From positions 160,191 through 224,190 of the forward strand of contig MU129004.1 in NCBI GenBank assembly GCA_014904985.1: a stretch of DNA of 64,000 bases. Reading direction: 5' to 3'. Every line of letters begins with the position of its first letter. Position 1 is the first letter of the stretch. The notes under the pieces were generated by a model. That model searched no databases. It was given only the letters and a program-made list of their open reading frames with translations, and was not told the DNA's origin. The translations under genes and the position numbers were made by a program. This DNA comes from Hydnum rufescens UP504. Lineage: Eukaryota > Basidiomycota > Agaricomycetes > Cantharellales > Hydnaceae. Below, piece by piece: positions 33,680 to 45,792 of this stretch.

Positions 33680-36600
33680 AGTGCCTCCCAAATTCAGGGG
33701 AGGGCACGTTGTTGTTGTACGGCAGGACACAGCACAGGTTGGTAACTATATCTCCGGTTCTGACAAGCCATCTGGTGACAACCCATTACACTACCGAGAA
33801 ACCCACTGACTCCATGAGACCGGACAGGCCGACCTGTCATCTAGACCCGGACCACACTCCCTCCTGCACGACACCCTCCTCACACTTCATTCACTCCCAT
33901 GGATGTATACTCAACTCGGAAAACCAAGAGGCACGAACGTGTTATACACTGTCAAGAGTTTGGACACATCTCTTGCTGACTGTCCCCACCCATGGGGAAG
34001 CCAAACAATTATCCACGCCATGGAGACATTTGTGCAATCATCTGTGAGGATAAGAATATTCCAGCTCCGAAGAATGCCTCAAGAGCCCCAGGGATGCCTT
34101 CCACAGGATTTTTACAATGGTCAGCAGGTGAGGATGCCATCCTGCCTGACAACAGATTCTCCTCTCTCGAAATAATTATGGAGTTGGGAAGACATGTTTT
34201 CTCCGAAATGGGGAGTGATGAATCTAAAGATATCAACTGGAGGTTGACCCGTCTACAACCCTCCCCCTTCTATCCGACCTCCTTTCCGAAGGACCCCAGA
34301 TTAGCCCAGAGATCAAGGTTGAAAATCCACCTGTGGATGGCGATCTGTGCGGACAGGCCCTACTGGGACTCCGGAGGCCACTGGAATGTTCATGGACCCG
34401 ACCTTCGCCAAAGGAAAATGGTCGTGACATATGACCCCTTGCAGCCCAATCCAGTTAACAATGTTGATGGAACACTGATTGAAATGTCCTGTCTGTGAAG
34501 AGGTTGGAGGTCATTCCTCCGAATCATGTCACTCCAGTGGAGTACGTGTTCTCTGTGATCGACTGGGGGAAACCAAGCTGTCATGGGCAACAATGGCTTC
34601 CCACCACAAACCTGGAGATTGACTTGGGACACTGGGGTAGTCACACTGACCGGTGCCCATCTGACTTCGTGTAGTGATTCCGTTTGAAAGATGTGGACAT
34701 GAGCATCAGTGAGAGAACTCCAGGAAGACACGGAAGAACCCCCGGCCCTCCCACCTCATGGAGGATTGATGACTGACAACTTAATGAGTCACTTCATGGA
34801 GAAAGGAGATCCATCTTTGCCAGTTACTTCCCCAGTGACACTTGAGCACTCCGAGATTGTCCAGCAATGAGCACCCTCTTCCCAGAGACTTGGCAGATGG
34901 GCTGCGAAAGCCAAAAGCAAATGAGCCATGAAGACGTTCAAGGAGCTTGTCCCCGGAGGAATTCCAGTGACTTCTGAGATGGTTTTCCAAAGGACATGAT
35001 CGTCCGTCAGTTCCTGGACAGAAACCATGGGATCCCAATCGAGTTTAAAAGGGAAGTCCAGCTGACTCCCCCAGCCAAACTTCTTCCCCTTTCTCCCAGC
35101 AGAGCAACAGGACTCGATGATTCCTGAAGGAAAACCGGCCTCCAGTTGGATCCGCCCTTCCAAATCCCCTATGGTGCCCCAGTGTTCTTTGTGAAGGAAA
35201 AAAGATGGAGGTTTTTCGGCTAGTCCAGGACTACCGGAAACTCAATACATCATGGCAGAAGCTACCCTTACCTCATGAATCTTGATGTCATTGGGACCAA
35301 CTCCGAGGGAGCAAAAGTGTTTGGGAACTGACTTGCAGTGGGGCTTCCAGTAATATCCAGATGGCAGAACAGAGAAGAATTGAAAGCAAGCTTTCTAGGA
35401 CTAACCGAGGATGGTTTGGAACCCTTTGGCATGTTCCTTTGGACTTTGGCAACTCTTCTGTGTACCTTCCAGCAACATGATCAAATGATGTCCTCCGGGA
35501 ATGGACTGACAATGGGAGTGTGCTTGTGTATCTTTGGATACATTCCCTAAGCTTTGCCAAGACCCGGGGAGGAGTATGCCCGCGTGTCCAAGCGGGATCC
35601 TGCAAGGACACTCTGGGAGAAACAACCTCTTCTTGGAACCTGAAAAGTGTGAGTTCTTCCGGGACTCGGATTGAGAGTATCTAGCGGATGGTGTTCACCC
35701 GGATCATTGGGAGATGCGACCCTATTCAATGGTTGCGGTGTCAATGAATGGGCTTAACCCAAGAACCTGAAAGGAGCACAGTCATTCCTTGGGATTCATC
35801 AACTTCTACCACTGGTTCATCCAGTGATTTCGCTAGGTTGCCAGACCTTTGAATGATCTCACCTTCGAGGACACTCCATTTCCAATGGGCTGATGCCCAC
35901 AAAATGCCTCTCTCAACTGAAATTCCCTTGTCACCTCTGCACCGATCCTAGTCTTTCGCCTCTTTGAGTCTGGATGCTTCAAGTGGAAGCGCTGATGCCT
36001 CCGGATATGCAACTGGGCAGTACTTCTTGCCAGCTCCAAAGGAGCGATTGGACAGTTGGCACCCGTAGCGTTTCCTTCAAAAAGTCTGTCAGAAGCTGAG
36101 GGAGGAATTATTGGACTATCTATGACAAGGCAGCCATGGCCACTTATCTGGAGCTCCTGGAGCATTGGAGACATTACCTAGAGGGCTCTCCACACCGATT
36201 GAGATCTTGATGGCACACCAGAACCTCAGTACTTCCGGACTGCACAGAAGCTGAATCGGAGACAAGCCTGCTGGGAACTATTTTTTTTCCCGGTTCAACT
36301 TCACCCCTCCAGCCACCACTCCGGGATCACAGTCTGGAACCGAGATGCTCTTCACGGCGCCCGACCATCTGCAGAGGAACTCCTGATAACTCTGATGTGT
36401 CCTACTGAAGCCGACTGCTTCCAGTCCATGCCCTAGACACCACAGACGGTTTGGCAGTGGAGGACTAGTCGGAGCTTGATGGCTTGCGATCAAAAGGGCA
36501 CGGAGATTGATGACTAAAGTAAGTCAGATCATCAAGGAGTTAAACAGAGATGGCCGAAGGCCACCTGAAAGATTGGGAACTCCAAGGGTCTCTGGCCTTT

Positions 36601-38020
36601 TCGCGGACTGTCTATGTTCCACTGGACTCCAAACTCCGGTCATGCCTAGTCCGTGAACACCACGACACCCCAACCACAGGGCACCCTGACCGATGGAAGC
36701 ATATGAACTTGTGTCTTGCCACTACTGGTGGCCAGGGATGTCACGGTATGTCGCAACCTATGTCTCCACCTGTGACACTGCAATTGGGACCAAAACCTTC
36801 CCATCCAAACCGTCCGGAACTCTCCACCCTAATCCAGTCCCAGACCGCCGATGGCAAGTCATATCAGTGGACATGATCATGGAGCTCCCAGAGTCACATG
36901 GATTTGACAGTGTGATGATCGTCATCGACTGACTCTCCAAACGGATTCATGTGATGCCCACAACGACCACAGTGGACTCCACCGGAGTCACCTGCCTTTT
37001 CCGAGACAATGTCTGGAGGCACCATGGCCTTCCAGAGACCATCATCAGTGATCGGGCACCACATTCACCTCAAAGTTCATGAAGGAACTCAATTCACTCC
37101 TTGGAGTTAAAACCAACTTCTCCACAGCATTCCACCCCAGACAGATGGACAGATGGAGCGAGTCAATCAGGAGATTGAGCAGTACCTCTGGATCTTTGTC
37201 AACCACAGACAAATGATTGGGCAGACTGGCTCCCTATGGCGGAGTTTGCATACAATAACTGGATTCACTCCTCCACCTGGGAAAACCCCATTCCGCCTTG
37301 ACTCTGGCCAAGATCCTCGCCTCGGTACTGAACCAATCTGCCCTGAGTTGTTGAAGCAGCCACGGACTTTGTCACATGGATGCAGAAAACCTCTGAGGAA
37401 GCCCAGTCCGCTCTCTGCCAAGCAGCCGAGGACATGGCTCATCACTATGATGCACACCGGACAGAAGCCAGAGTATGCAGTTGGAGACTCAGTATGGCTG
37501 GATGCTCACAACATTTCCATTGACCGCCCAGCCTGGAAACTCTCGGACAAGTGGTTAGGCCCGTACAAAGTGGACAAGGTGATCTCCCGCTCTGCTATCC
37601 GGCTCAAACTTCCCCCTCCATGCGAGTCCACCCGCTGTTCCATGTCTCGAAACTCCGCCTTTCCAGCCTGACCCAATTATGGATTGTGTTGCACATCCTC
37701 CACCTCCTCCTATCCTCCATGGTGGTGAGGAGGAGTATGAGGTGGAACGGATTGAAAACTCCTGCTATTTATGAGGCCGACTCCAGTACTTGGTGAAATG
37801 GAAAGGCTACCACCCTCGGAGAGACCAATCTAGGTAATGCCCCGGAAGTCATCACGGAGTTCCACCTTGCTCATCCGGAAGCTCCACAGCAGATCAGCGC
37901 CATTGACTTCTCCTCCATTGGGTTCCAGACTTGTCCACTCCTAACCAAACCCCCTGCTGACCTCCCGGACTGGTCAACCCATTGATCCCTGCTCCTCCAG
38001 CCAATCGGGATGATCGGCCC

Positions 38021-38034
38021 TAAGAGGGGGGTGA
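38021..38034 (+). other. Polypurine tract of the gypsy element
   Basis: TAAGAGGGGGGTGA directly abuts the LTR start TGTCAGGG, as expected for plus-strand priming. Confidence 0.7.
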
Positions 38035-38614
38035 TGTCAGGGTTTGTCCTTACTCCGGTCCACTCCAGCTTACTCCAGTCCACTCCGGGTCACTCCAGTC
38101 CTTGTCCACCCACCTCCAGTCCAGTTCTCCACTTAGTTCCTTCGCCCAAGTCCACTTTGCTTCCGGTTTGACTCCAATCCAACCCTATCTTGGTTTCATT
38201 TCCCTTTCATTTCCAATTACTTCCAGTTTGCCCCCTGGCCGAGTTCTTGTTCCTGTTCCTGTCCCCCTTGTAACCACCCACAGTTTAGCGATCACTCCCC
38301 CATAGTATAGTTGTCATGTATAAGTAGTCTGAGAGCGAAGTCCAGAGACCCCAGCTTTGGTCTCTCAGGATTTCCGCTGTTACTCCAGACTACAGCTCTG
38401 AGTATCATCCAGTTGACTCCATGAGCTTAAGGACTGCTGTGTTCATTTCTGCCTAGTCCCTTCCGGGCTGCTGGACCACTCCTCTGACATCCCTAACCTC
38501 CTTATCTCATTCTTGCCCAGATTCTTACAGACTTAGCCGGACTTACACCAGACTTAGCCAGAATTATTTGTGTTTACATTTGTTTGGTGCCCTCATTGCG
38601 GCATGGCCCTGACA
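38035..38614 (+). repeat. 3' LTR of the gypsy element
   Basis: Starts TGTCAGGG and ends CATGGCCCTGACA. It contains TCATGTATAAGTAGTC (TATA region) and CTTTGGTCTCTCAGG, shared with the solo LTR at 59094-59708. It is cut off on the right by the N gap. Confidence 0.85.
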
Positions 38615-38639
38615 NNNNNNNNNNNNNNNNNNNNNNNNN
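38615..38639. other. Assembly gap (25 N)
   Basis: A run of 25 N begins exactly at the end of the LTR. Sequence after it resumes inside the duplicated segment (CGATCCGCGATTGGG). Confidence 0.99.
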
Positions 38640-38641
38640 CG

Positions 38642-40385
38642 ATCCGCGATTGGGACGGAATTGTGTCAAAGGGGCGTCTCGTAGTACATTGGCCAGAGGG
38701 TTTAGCTTGAATGAGTCCCATGGTTCCTTTCTGCCAATTAAAAATTAAAAATTTGGAAGTGCTCCAGAGGGGGCCACCAGAGCCCCCGGGATAAGAAACC
38801 CAAAAGAAAACCAACCATGAACAAGTAATTAGGTGAGTAGTTAATGGAAGATTGTCCTGTAAAACAGCACCGTCCAGAAGTCACCCCCTGAAAAGTAAAC
38901 ATGATATCTCCTGGATTTTAGCCGCATTTTGGACCCCTCTTGACCCAGGGCACTTAAATTTTGTAGTTGGCTAAATTTTTTGCCCAATCAAAATTAGAAC
39001 TGAGAATTAAGAGGAAACTGTTGATGCAGAAGGGTAGCTAATGCCGTTCTTGCCCTTGGGCAACACCCGGATGCAAATCCGCATATTCTATCTTCCCAGT
39101 CTTGCCAAAACTGAAATCACGCCTCTTCCTGCTGGCCGGTTAGCTTTCCTTTATAATCAATTTGTTGAGAAGTTCACCGCTGCTACCTCAAGAAATGACT
39201 TGGTACATTGATGAGCCAACCACTCTGATTTAATTTGCTTCTGGATGTTGCCCAAAGTCCATTTGCTCCACTCATGCTCATTAGAGAATCCGACTGCCCA
39301 TAGTACTTGAACATAGATACTGTAATGCAATATTTGGTGGATGAGCACAGAAGGTTGAGTGGGATCCCAAGACTAACCAGGCATGGGGCTGTCTGGCTCC
39401 TTTGGATTGCTGGGTGAAAGCACCTGCTGACTAACCAATTATAGTATCTTACTACCACAATGTCTCTCCCACATTGATGGCTTGATTGCCCCGCGCTCTT
39501 CCCTTCCTGAACTTCTGGACCAGTATAAAAGCCTGATCAAGGAGGCCAAGGGTCTCTGTATCACCACGGAGAACCCTAAATCAACCAAAACCCGTGTCCA
39601 TGCAGCCATTTTCTCAGGCAATGTGGACTGTGCCCCCCCAGGCGCCCGCGACTATGTCATCAATTCCATCCTCTGACGCAAGGAGACCCAAGAAACTTCT
39701 CTTGCAAGCTAACATTTGTTTAACGAATATCATCAATACCCAGTATGTGACCTTACCCCATCAAGTCTGATCAAGTCATTTTTAGCAACCAATAGTGAGG
39801 GTGTGGCGAGAAGACCCAAGTGGATCACCCCCAAAGCCTGATCACCAATCCAGGTTGAATTTACACCAAGGACTGTAAGTTTGATGAGCTGGTAAAATTC
39901 CAAATTCAACTTCTACGAACTGGCGGTAATTGAGAATATTTTAGACCAGGGAACGTGATGGTTATCGTACTTCAGTTACCTGTCTGCCATTGATTGGATG
40001 TCTGGATGTCGGTCCGAAGAAAGCCGGCTTATGTAGAACTAGCTCACATCATCCCTTGGTCTACCATTTCCCGAAAGAAAGACGTTAGTCGACCATTCTG
40101 CTTCATTTGATCTGGCATGTTAATTGTAGCCTTAGGCCGATAGAACTCCACGTGACTGTGGGTATTATCCAACAATTTGGAGCTTCCTCCTAGCGAATCA
40201 CAGTCAAATTAACGAACCTTTCAATCGCTTAGTAATGACGCTCGATGAGCACCACTCATTCAACAGATTGATTGGTGTCTCATTCAGATGTGAGGTTTAT
40301 CATATCATGGTGGAGCCGATCTAACAAGTTCACGTTAAGCCCTATCACATTCCTCCCATTTCCACATTGCCTACATGGTCAGAGT
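38642..40385. repeat. Segmental duplication, right part, copy A
   Basis: Collinear with 42209-43975. Differences include many one-base gaps, mostly bases missing in this copy. It ends within GGTCAGAGTA, after which 40386-40433 joins to the second copy. Confidence 0.9.
39460..40385 (+). pseudogene. HNH endonuclease-like gene, copy A, truncated and broken
   Basis: Start region MSLP, then SSLPELLDQYKSLIKEA and GARDYVINSIL, with a stop soon after. Later pieces match copy B (43030-44226), including the remains of the HNH core and VKPYHIPPISTLPTWSE near 40330-40385. The gene is cut at 40386 by the duplication junction, so the C-terminal domain is missing. Many one-base gaps relative to copy B make it non-functional. 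Confidence 0.7.
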
Positions 40386-40433
40386 AACATGTGAGAATTT
40401 GATTTGCCCCACGGGAAACGCATCTCTCTCTTC

Positions 40434-42212
40434 TGATGAGGGATGGCATCTTCTTGCAGCTTGGTATGATTCATCTGGGTATTCAGTCTAGGCAGAGCTC
40501 TGTTGATGCCTGAGGCCATTTTTGGTAGAGTACTGTGTACTGTGGAACCCAATGATAGAGGACGGCTTAGCAGAAATATAAACAGTGAAAACTGACAGAC
40601 TAACGTAGGATAGATAGGATGCTTTGCAGGGGGTGATATAGGGTGACGACTTGACTGCTGTGTAGTTTTCAATTGATAGAATGCATGAAAAACGATGGGA
40701 AACAGGGAGACTCATTGAGTGACATGGTGAGGTCAAACAACTCCTGAAGACAAGAAGCCACGACAGCAAGTGTAGCCCAATGTCTAACTCAAAGTTGATT
40801 GAGATGGATTGGAGAGACTGCAAAAGTGTGCGAAAAGCAATGGAAAAACTGTGCAAGTTGGTGAGCGATGGGGCGAGATCGAATAAAACTCCTGCCAATG
40901 GAAAACCAACAACACAAAGTGTAGCCCGACGTCTAGCTCGAAGTTGATTGAGACGGATTGGAGAGAACACTAAAACGCATGAAAAAAAATGATGGAGAAT
41001 TTGTGGACCTGGCAAGCGATAGGGCGAGATCAAATAGCAACTCCTGCTGATGGAAAGCCATGACACAAAGTGCAGCCTGATGTCTAGCTTGAAGTTGATT
41101 GAGATGGATTGGAGAGAGCGCGAAACTGTGTGAAAAGTGTGAGACCCAGTGAGGGATAGGGTGAGATCAAATAGCAACTCCTGCTGATGGAAAGCCACAA
41201 CACGAAGTGTAGCCTGACATCCAGCCCGAAGTTGATGGAGATGGATTGGAGAGACTGCAAAAATGCGTGAAACAAAATGGAGAATGATAGGGCAAGATCA
41301 AATACCAACTCCTGCTGATGGAAAGCCACGACATGAAGTGTAGCCTGATGTCTAGCTTGAAGTTGATTGAGATGAATTGGAGAGACCATGAAAATGTGGA
41401 GAATTTGGGGACCTAGTGAGCAATAGGTTCCAATTCCTGCTGATGGGACACCAAACTCGGCAACTGCCGAGCCCATCCATGAATTATGCTCTTGCCTTTG
41501 CTGTCTGCAATAAGGATAAATAATCAATGTACTGGGCCCCACAGCGACCAGGGTCTGCAGTGAGTGTCCATTACAAAATCGACCGAGAACCCTATTTGGA
41601 GACAGAGACAAGTGACCCCTGTGAGGCTATGCCAACAACCTCGCCAATCTACCTCCTGGATCCAAGCTTAAGCTCACAAAAATACTAAGGACTTCTTCTC
41701 GGGTTCTTTCTGCTGTCACTTGTTCACCTGAGCTACTCTAAGTCTCACCGATCCAAATTCGTCCTCACCCGCTTAGTAATCAGGGAGAGATTCCGCTCGA
41801 ATGCCCATTAGTAATGCCATGCCACTGAGCGCTACTCACCGAGAATACTCATCTCTTTTCTCACCAGTACTACAGCACTGGTATCTCAAGATTCTCCTAT
41901 TTTCCTGTGGTTTCTCTACCTTCTTGTAAATACTATAAAAGAGCAGGGTTGCCAACAAGGATAAGGACATTCCTATTACATCCTTCCTGCCTTTCCACTT
42001 GAGCTCTTGATCTTTCAAGTCCACCCTCACCCGCTTAGTAATCAGGGGGAGGATTCATTTCCAGGCCACTACTTTCACTAGGGTATCCCCATGATAGGGC
42101 TCACCTATTTTGACCATAGGTTCGCTTGAAATTTGTGACATCCCTCTACCAGTTCAAACCACTCTGTGGTGACTGCCAACACCTCAGTTCATTATCTATA
42201 GAGAATTCATCC
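40434..42212. repeat. Segmental duplication, left part, copy B
   Basis: Second copy of 30640-32409. It begins with 27 codons of the K2 reading frame (minus), then the ~140 bp array (40760-41420), then runs uninterrupted into the right part at 42209. Over large stretches, such as 41040-41110, almost every CG of copy A is TG or CA here. Confidence 0.9.
40760..41420 (-). repeat. ~140 bp tandem repeat, five units (copy B, CpG-depleted)
   Basis: Same five-unit array as 30960-31640. GACGTC is often changed to GATGTC or AATGTC, and ACACGAAGTGT to ACATGAAGTGT or ACACAAAGTG. Confidence 0.85.
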
Positions 42213-43975
42213 GCGATTGGGACAGAACTGTGTCCAAAGGGGTGTCTCATAGTATGTTGGCCAGAGGGTTTAGCTTGAGTCCCATGGTTCCTTTCTGCCA
42301 AATTAAAAATTAAAAATTTGGAAGTGCTCCAGAGGGGCCACCAGAGCCCCTGGGATAAGAAACCCAAAAGAAAACCAACCATGAACAAGTAATTAGGTGA
42401 GTAGTTAATGGAAGATTGTCCACTGCAAAACAGCACCGATCCAGAAGTCACCCCCTGAAAAGTAAACATGATATCTCCTGGATTTTAGCGCATTTTGGAC
42501 CCCTCTTGACCCAGGGCACTTAAATTTTGTAGTTGGCTAAATTTTTTGCCCAATCAAAATTAGAACTGAGAATTAAGAGAAACTGTTGATGCAGAAGGGT
42601 AGCTAATGCCGTTCTTGCCCTTGGGCAACACCTGGATGCAAATCCGCATATTCTATCTTCCCCAGTCTTGCCAAAACTGAAATCACGCCTCTTCCTGCTG
42701 GCCAGTTAGCTTTCCTTTATAATCAATTTGTTGAGAAGTTCACTGCTGCTACCTCAAGAAATGACTTGGTACATTGATGAGCCAACCAGCTCTGCTGATT
42801 TAATTTGCTTCCTGGATGTTGCCCAAAGTCTTGCTCCACTCATCGCTCGTTAGAGAATCCAACTGCCCATAGTACTTGAACATAGATACTGTAATGCAAT
42901 ATTTGGTGGATGAGCACAGAAGGTTGAGTGGGATCCCAAGGACTAACCAGGCATGGGGCTGTCTGGCTCCTTTGGATTGCTGGGTGAAAGCACCTGCTGA
43001 CTAACCAATTATAGTATCTTACTACCACAATGTCTCTCCATGTTGATGGCTTGATTGCCCTGCGCTCTTCCCTTCCTGAACTTCTGGACCAGTATAAAAG
43101 CCTGATCAAGGAGGCCAAGGGTCTCTGTATCACCACGGAGAACCCTAAATCAACCAAAACACCTGTGTCCGTGCAGCGTTTTCTCAAGGCAATGTTGGAC
43201 TGTGCCCCCCAGGTGCCCGTGACTATGTCATCAATTCCATCCTTGCGACGCAAGGAGACCCTGAGAAACTTCTCTTGCAAGCTAACATTTGGTTTAACAA
43301 TATCATCATACCCAGTATGTGACCTTACCCCATCAAGTCTGATCAAGTCATTTTTAGCAACCAATAGTGAGGGCGTCAGGCGAGAAGACTCCAAGTGGGA
43401 TCACCCCAAGCCTGATCCACCAATCCAGGTTGAATTTACACCAAGGACTGTAAAGTTTGATGAGCTGGTAAAATTCCAAATTCAACTCTACCGAACTGGC
43501 AGTAATTGAGAATATTTTAGACCAGGGAACGTGATGGTTATCGTACTTCAGTTACCCGTCTGCCATTGATTGGATGTCTGGATGTCGGTCCCGAAGAAAG
43601 CCAGGCTTATGTAGAACTAGCTCACATCATCCCTTGGTCTACCATTTCCCGAAAGAAAGACGTTAGTCGACCATTCCGCTTCATTTGATCTGGCATGTTA
43701 ATTGTAGCCTAGGCCGATGAACTCCACGCGACGTGGGGTATTATCCAACAATTTGGAGGCATTCCTCCTAGCGACATCACAGGTCGAATTAACGAACCTT
43801 TCAATCGCTTAGTAATGACGCTCGATGAGCACCACTCATTCGACAGATTTGATTGGTGTCTCATTCCAGATGTGAGGTTTATCATATCATGGTGGAGCCG
43901 ATCTAACAAGTTCACGTTAGCCCTATCACATTCCTCCCATTCCACATTGCTACATGGTCAGAGTACATGAGAAGA
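42209..43975. repeat. Segmental duplication, right part, copy B
   Basis: Second copy of 38642-40385 and the better preserved one. Because it runs on continuously from 42212, it shows the original empty site for the 6.2 kb insert in copy A. Confidence 0.9.
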
Positions 43976-44226
43976 TGCACGGAACCCCCGTGGATGGAAC
44001 CATAGTCACATTTCTGGATCATCGGGATCCAGGAGATACGACACATCTGCCGGATCCACGGTTCTTAAGGCTTCACGCCGCAGTTGCTGGGATAATTCAT
44101 ATGAGTGGCGCCGCAGAATATATTGCAAAGTATTTGCAGGATCTTCGAGAAACTCGTGTTCTGGCCACCGATGGGGGAACTCCCATAATGACGCTATTAA
44201 CTGTTCACTCCCTGAACAAGGTATGA
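43030..44226 (+). pseudogene. HNH endonuclease-like protein (AHIIP type), copy B
   Basis: N-terminal block: SSLPELLDQYKSLIKEA, PVSVQRFLKAMLDCAP. After an apparent one-base loss near 43207 comes LLLQANIWFNNIIIPS, then an intron starting GTATGTGAC and a block SEGVRREDSKWDHPKPDPP. The nuclease core reads TRERDGYRTSVTRLP and VELAHIIPWS (about 43530-43640), then GGIPPSDI, LDEHHSFDRFDWCLIP (about 43755-43870). The C-terminal block 43954-44226 (LPDPRFLRLHAAVAGIIHMS) ends KV-TGA. The Ala-His-Ile-Ile-Pro and HHSFD motifs are typical of fungal HNH nucleases, which cut DNA using a His-metal centre; the biological role of this family is not known to me. A frameshift and one unresolved join (about 43690) make function doubtful. 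Confidence 0.7.
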
Positions 44227-44579
44227 TATGATTGGCTCAGCTGCAATCCATTCTGAAGTGTTTTTCATGTGCATATGCAGCTCATTATGGTGTGATATTC
44301 TTGATTTTTCCCATTATTTTTTCTGAATGTATGTCCCGCCACATGTTCCAATTGTGGATGACCAGACCGTACACTCAGTTCTTGAGGGTAGCGATGCCGT
44401 GACTCGGAGTGAATAAAAAAGCAAGCGCCAACAGTCTAATCACCACCTTTAGCTTTCTATTATTTAAGCGCACTCTTCAAACAAAAGATCATTTATTGTG
44501 CGGAAATTGTCAACTTCGTGAATCGACAAGGATGAAGTAGAATTGGGCAAGGCTGATATCTAACCCAGTACCACCAATT
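44227..44579. other. Intergenic, nothing recognised
   Basis: 3' flanks of the HNH copy (+) and of the minus-strand gene that follows (convergent). No repeats or ORFs of note. Confidence 0.6.
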
Positions 44580-45597
44580 TTACGGTGTAGGGCCTGCCCG
44601 AGAATCTACATGAACAACGTTGCGGTGGGAATCTAGACCGAGGAAACGGTTTTCTAAATCCCAATCCGGTGTGTGGCTGTGATCACACATAGGGCCCGCG
44701 GGTTCCGGGGCATTATTTGGTGCATCGTCGACGTCAGAGTGGTAGGAGCTGGGGTTTGATTCCTCATCGCTGATATTGACGATCTTGGAGGTACCAGAGG
44801 TAGTAGGGATCGGGAGGGGATCACTCTGGGGATCATCGACGTCCATGGCAGATCCATCCTTGGTGTTCGACGAGTCGTCGATATCCATTGCATCTACTGA
44901 AAGAGAATCATCTTTCAATCGCTTCGAAGGAGCCTCTAGAGGGGTTGGGGAGCGCTGGCGTTTATTTGAAGTCGAGGGGATACTGGGAACGGGTGTCGGG
45001 AGATGTATCCAATCTCGGAGGAACGTTGGTACTTGATCGCCAGGCGTGTGTAGGACGACTCGTTGAATGTGGAAGAACTGCAATCCCTGGTTCTCGATTG
45101 ACTTGCCCCCCCGTAGTGTTTGCGCAACTGGGTACAGATACCTTTCGAGTATGTGGCGGCTCGAAAATCTATATTGCCAGAAGATGTACATCAGGGGGAG
45201 CTTGGAGCCTGAGTGTTATCTGTCTTACTATATTTCTTTAAGTCTGTCCGATTAAGACAACTCTTAAACAGCCAGATATCTCCCCACGAGGTTTCGTACT
45301 TTCCGAACTTATTTTCGAGGGTCCCGGAAGTGAGGGAGAAGATAATGGGAAGTGACTAGAATGGGAGATTGATGGGGACTGAGCCCACATTAGCAAACAG
45401 ATATTAAGGCGACTTACTGCTTCAGTTTCATCGTGCGGCAGAGCCCACACCTCGCTGGCATGAACAGTAAGACGGGAAAGGAATGTATAGAGACCTTGGA
45501 GGTGTCTCTCCATCAATGATTTCTGTTTCGGGTAGAGGAGTAAGTGGACGGGGTGTGCAGCTGGCACCCGCGATAGGACGAATAGTTCTGTTGTCAT
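44580..45597 (-). CDS. Unknown basidiomycete gene, divergent partner of the 566-aa gene
   Basis: The start at 45597 (MTTELFVLSRVPAAHPVHLL) opens exon 1 (45597-45418, 60 codons), followed by a 62-nt intron (GTAAGT to TCTAG). Exon 2 (45355-45229) reads GTLENKFGKYETSWGDIWLF then NRTDLKKY. The third block reads HILERYLYPVAQTLRG, LQFFHIQRVVLHTPGDQVP and FLRDWIHLPTPVP, then a polar tail with KRQRSPTPLEAPSKRLKDD (a likely nuclear localisation signal) and acidic DAMDIDDSS repeats, ending at 44580. The exon 2 to 3 join is not clean: the only frame-compatible GT-AG would be 20 nt, so there may be an indel at 45190-45229. No known domain. It shares a 195-bp promoter region with the gene at 45793. Confidence 0.6.
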
Positions 45598-45792
45598 TGT
45601 CCCGTTTCGATCGGCAGCAGAAGACGGAAAGGGTGAAAAGGATATGAAAGAAAATAATGTCCAGCGACCACGCCCGCTAAACGGAAAGCAACGACACGAA
45701 GTGTAGCCCGACGTCTAGCTCGAGGTGTTTGCCTAACACGAGGTGGGTGAACGATTTGAGCAGGTGACGGATCCAAATTTCAAACCGCGCTG
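45598..45792. promoter_or_regulatory. Bidirectional intergenic region with one ~140 bp repeat core
   Basis: Separates two divergent start codons by 195 bp. It contains one unit core at 45680-45732 (ACACGAAGTGTAG, CCCGACGTCTAGCTCGAGG) in the same orientation, relative to the minus gene, as the arrays have to their downstream genes. Confidence 0.5.
45680..45732 (-). repeat. Single core of the ~140 bp repeat
   Basis: CGACACGAAGTGTAGCCCGA and GACGTCTAGCTCGAG are the most conserved part of the arrays at 30960-31640 and 50445-50950. CpGs are intact here. Confidence 0.8.

Larger units (their letters stand above)
33680..38614 (+). mobile_element. Ty3/gypsy (chromovirus-type) LTR retrotransposon, decayed, 5' LTR not seen
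   Basis: A possible frame-broken Gag zinc knuckle (CQEFGHISC) lies near 33955. Reverse transcriptase is at about 35150-35750, with PVFFVKEK and LVQDYRKLN in shifted frames. The integrase zinc-binding region with EHHDTPTTGHP and WWPGM is at about 36640-36780. The integrase core has VISVDMIMELPESHGFDSV (36860), GLPETIISDR (37028) and MERVNQEIEQYLW (37153). A chromodomain with EYEVERIENS and LQYLVKWKGYHP (37735-37815) points to chromovirus-type gypsy. A polypurine tract (38021-38034) and an LTR (38035-38614) follow. Frames are broken many times. One TGA (36930-36932) sits where the conserved ID-R-LSK Arg belongs. No complete polyprotein remains. Confidence 0.85.

Noticed and set aside
32413..33680. 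5' LTR of the gypsy element
   Set aside because: No TGTCAG start, no CTGACA end and no match to the 3' LTR landmarks in this stretch.
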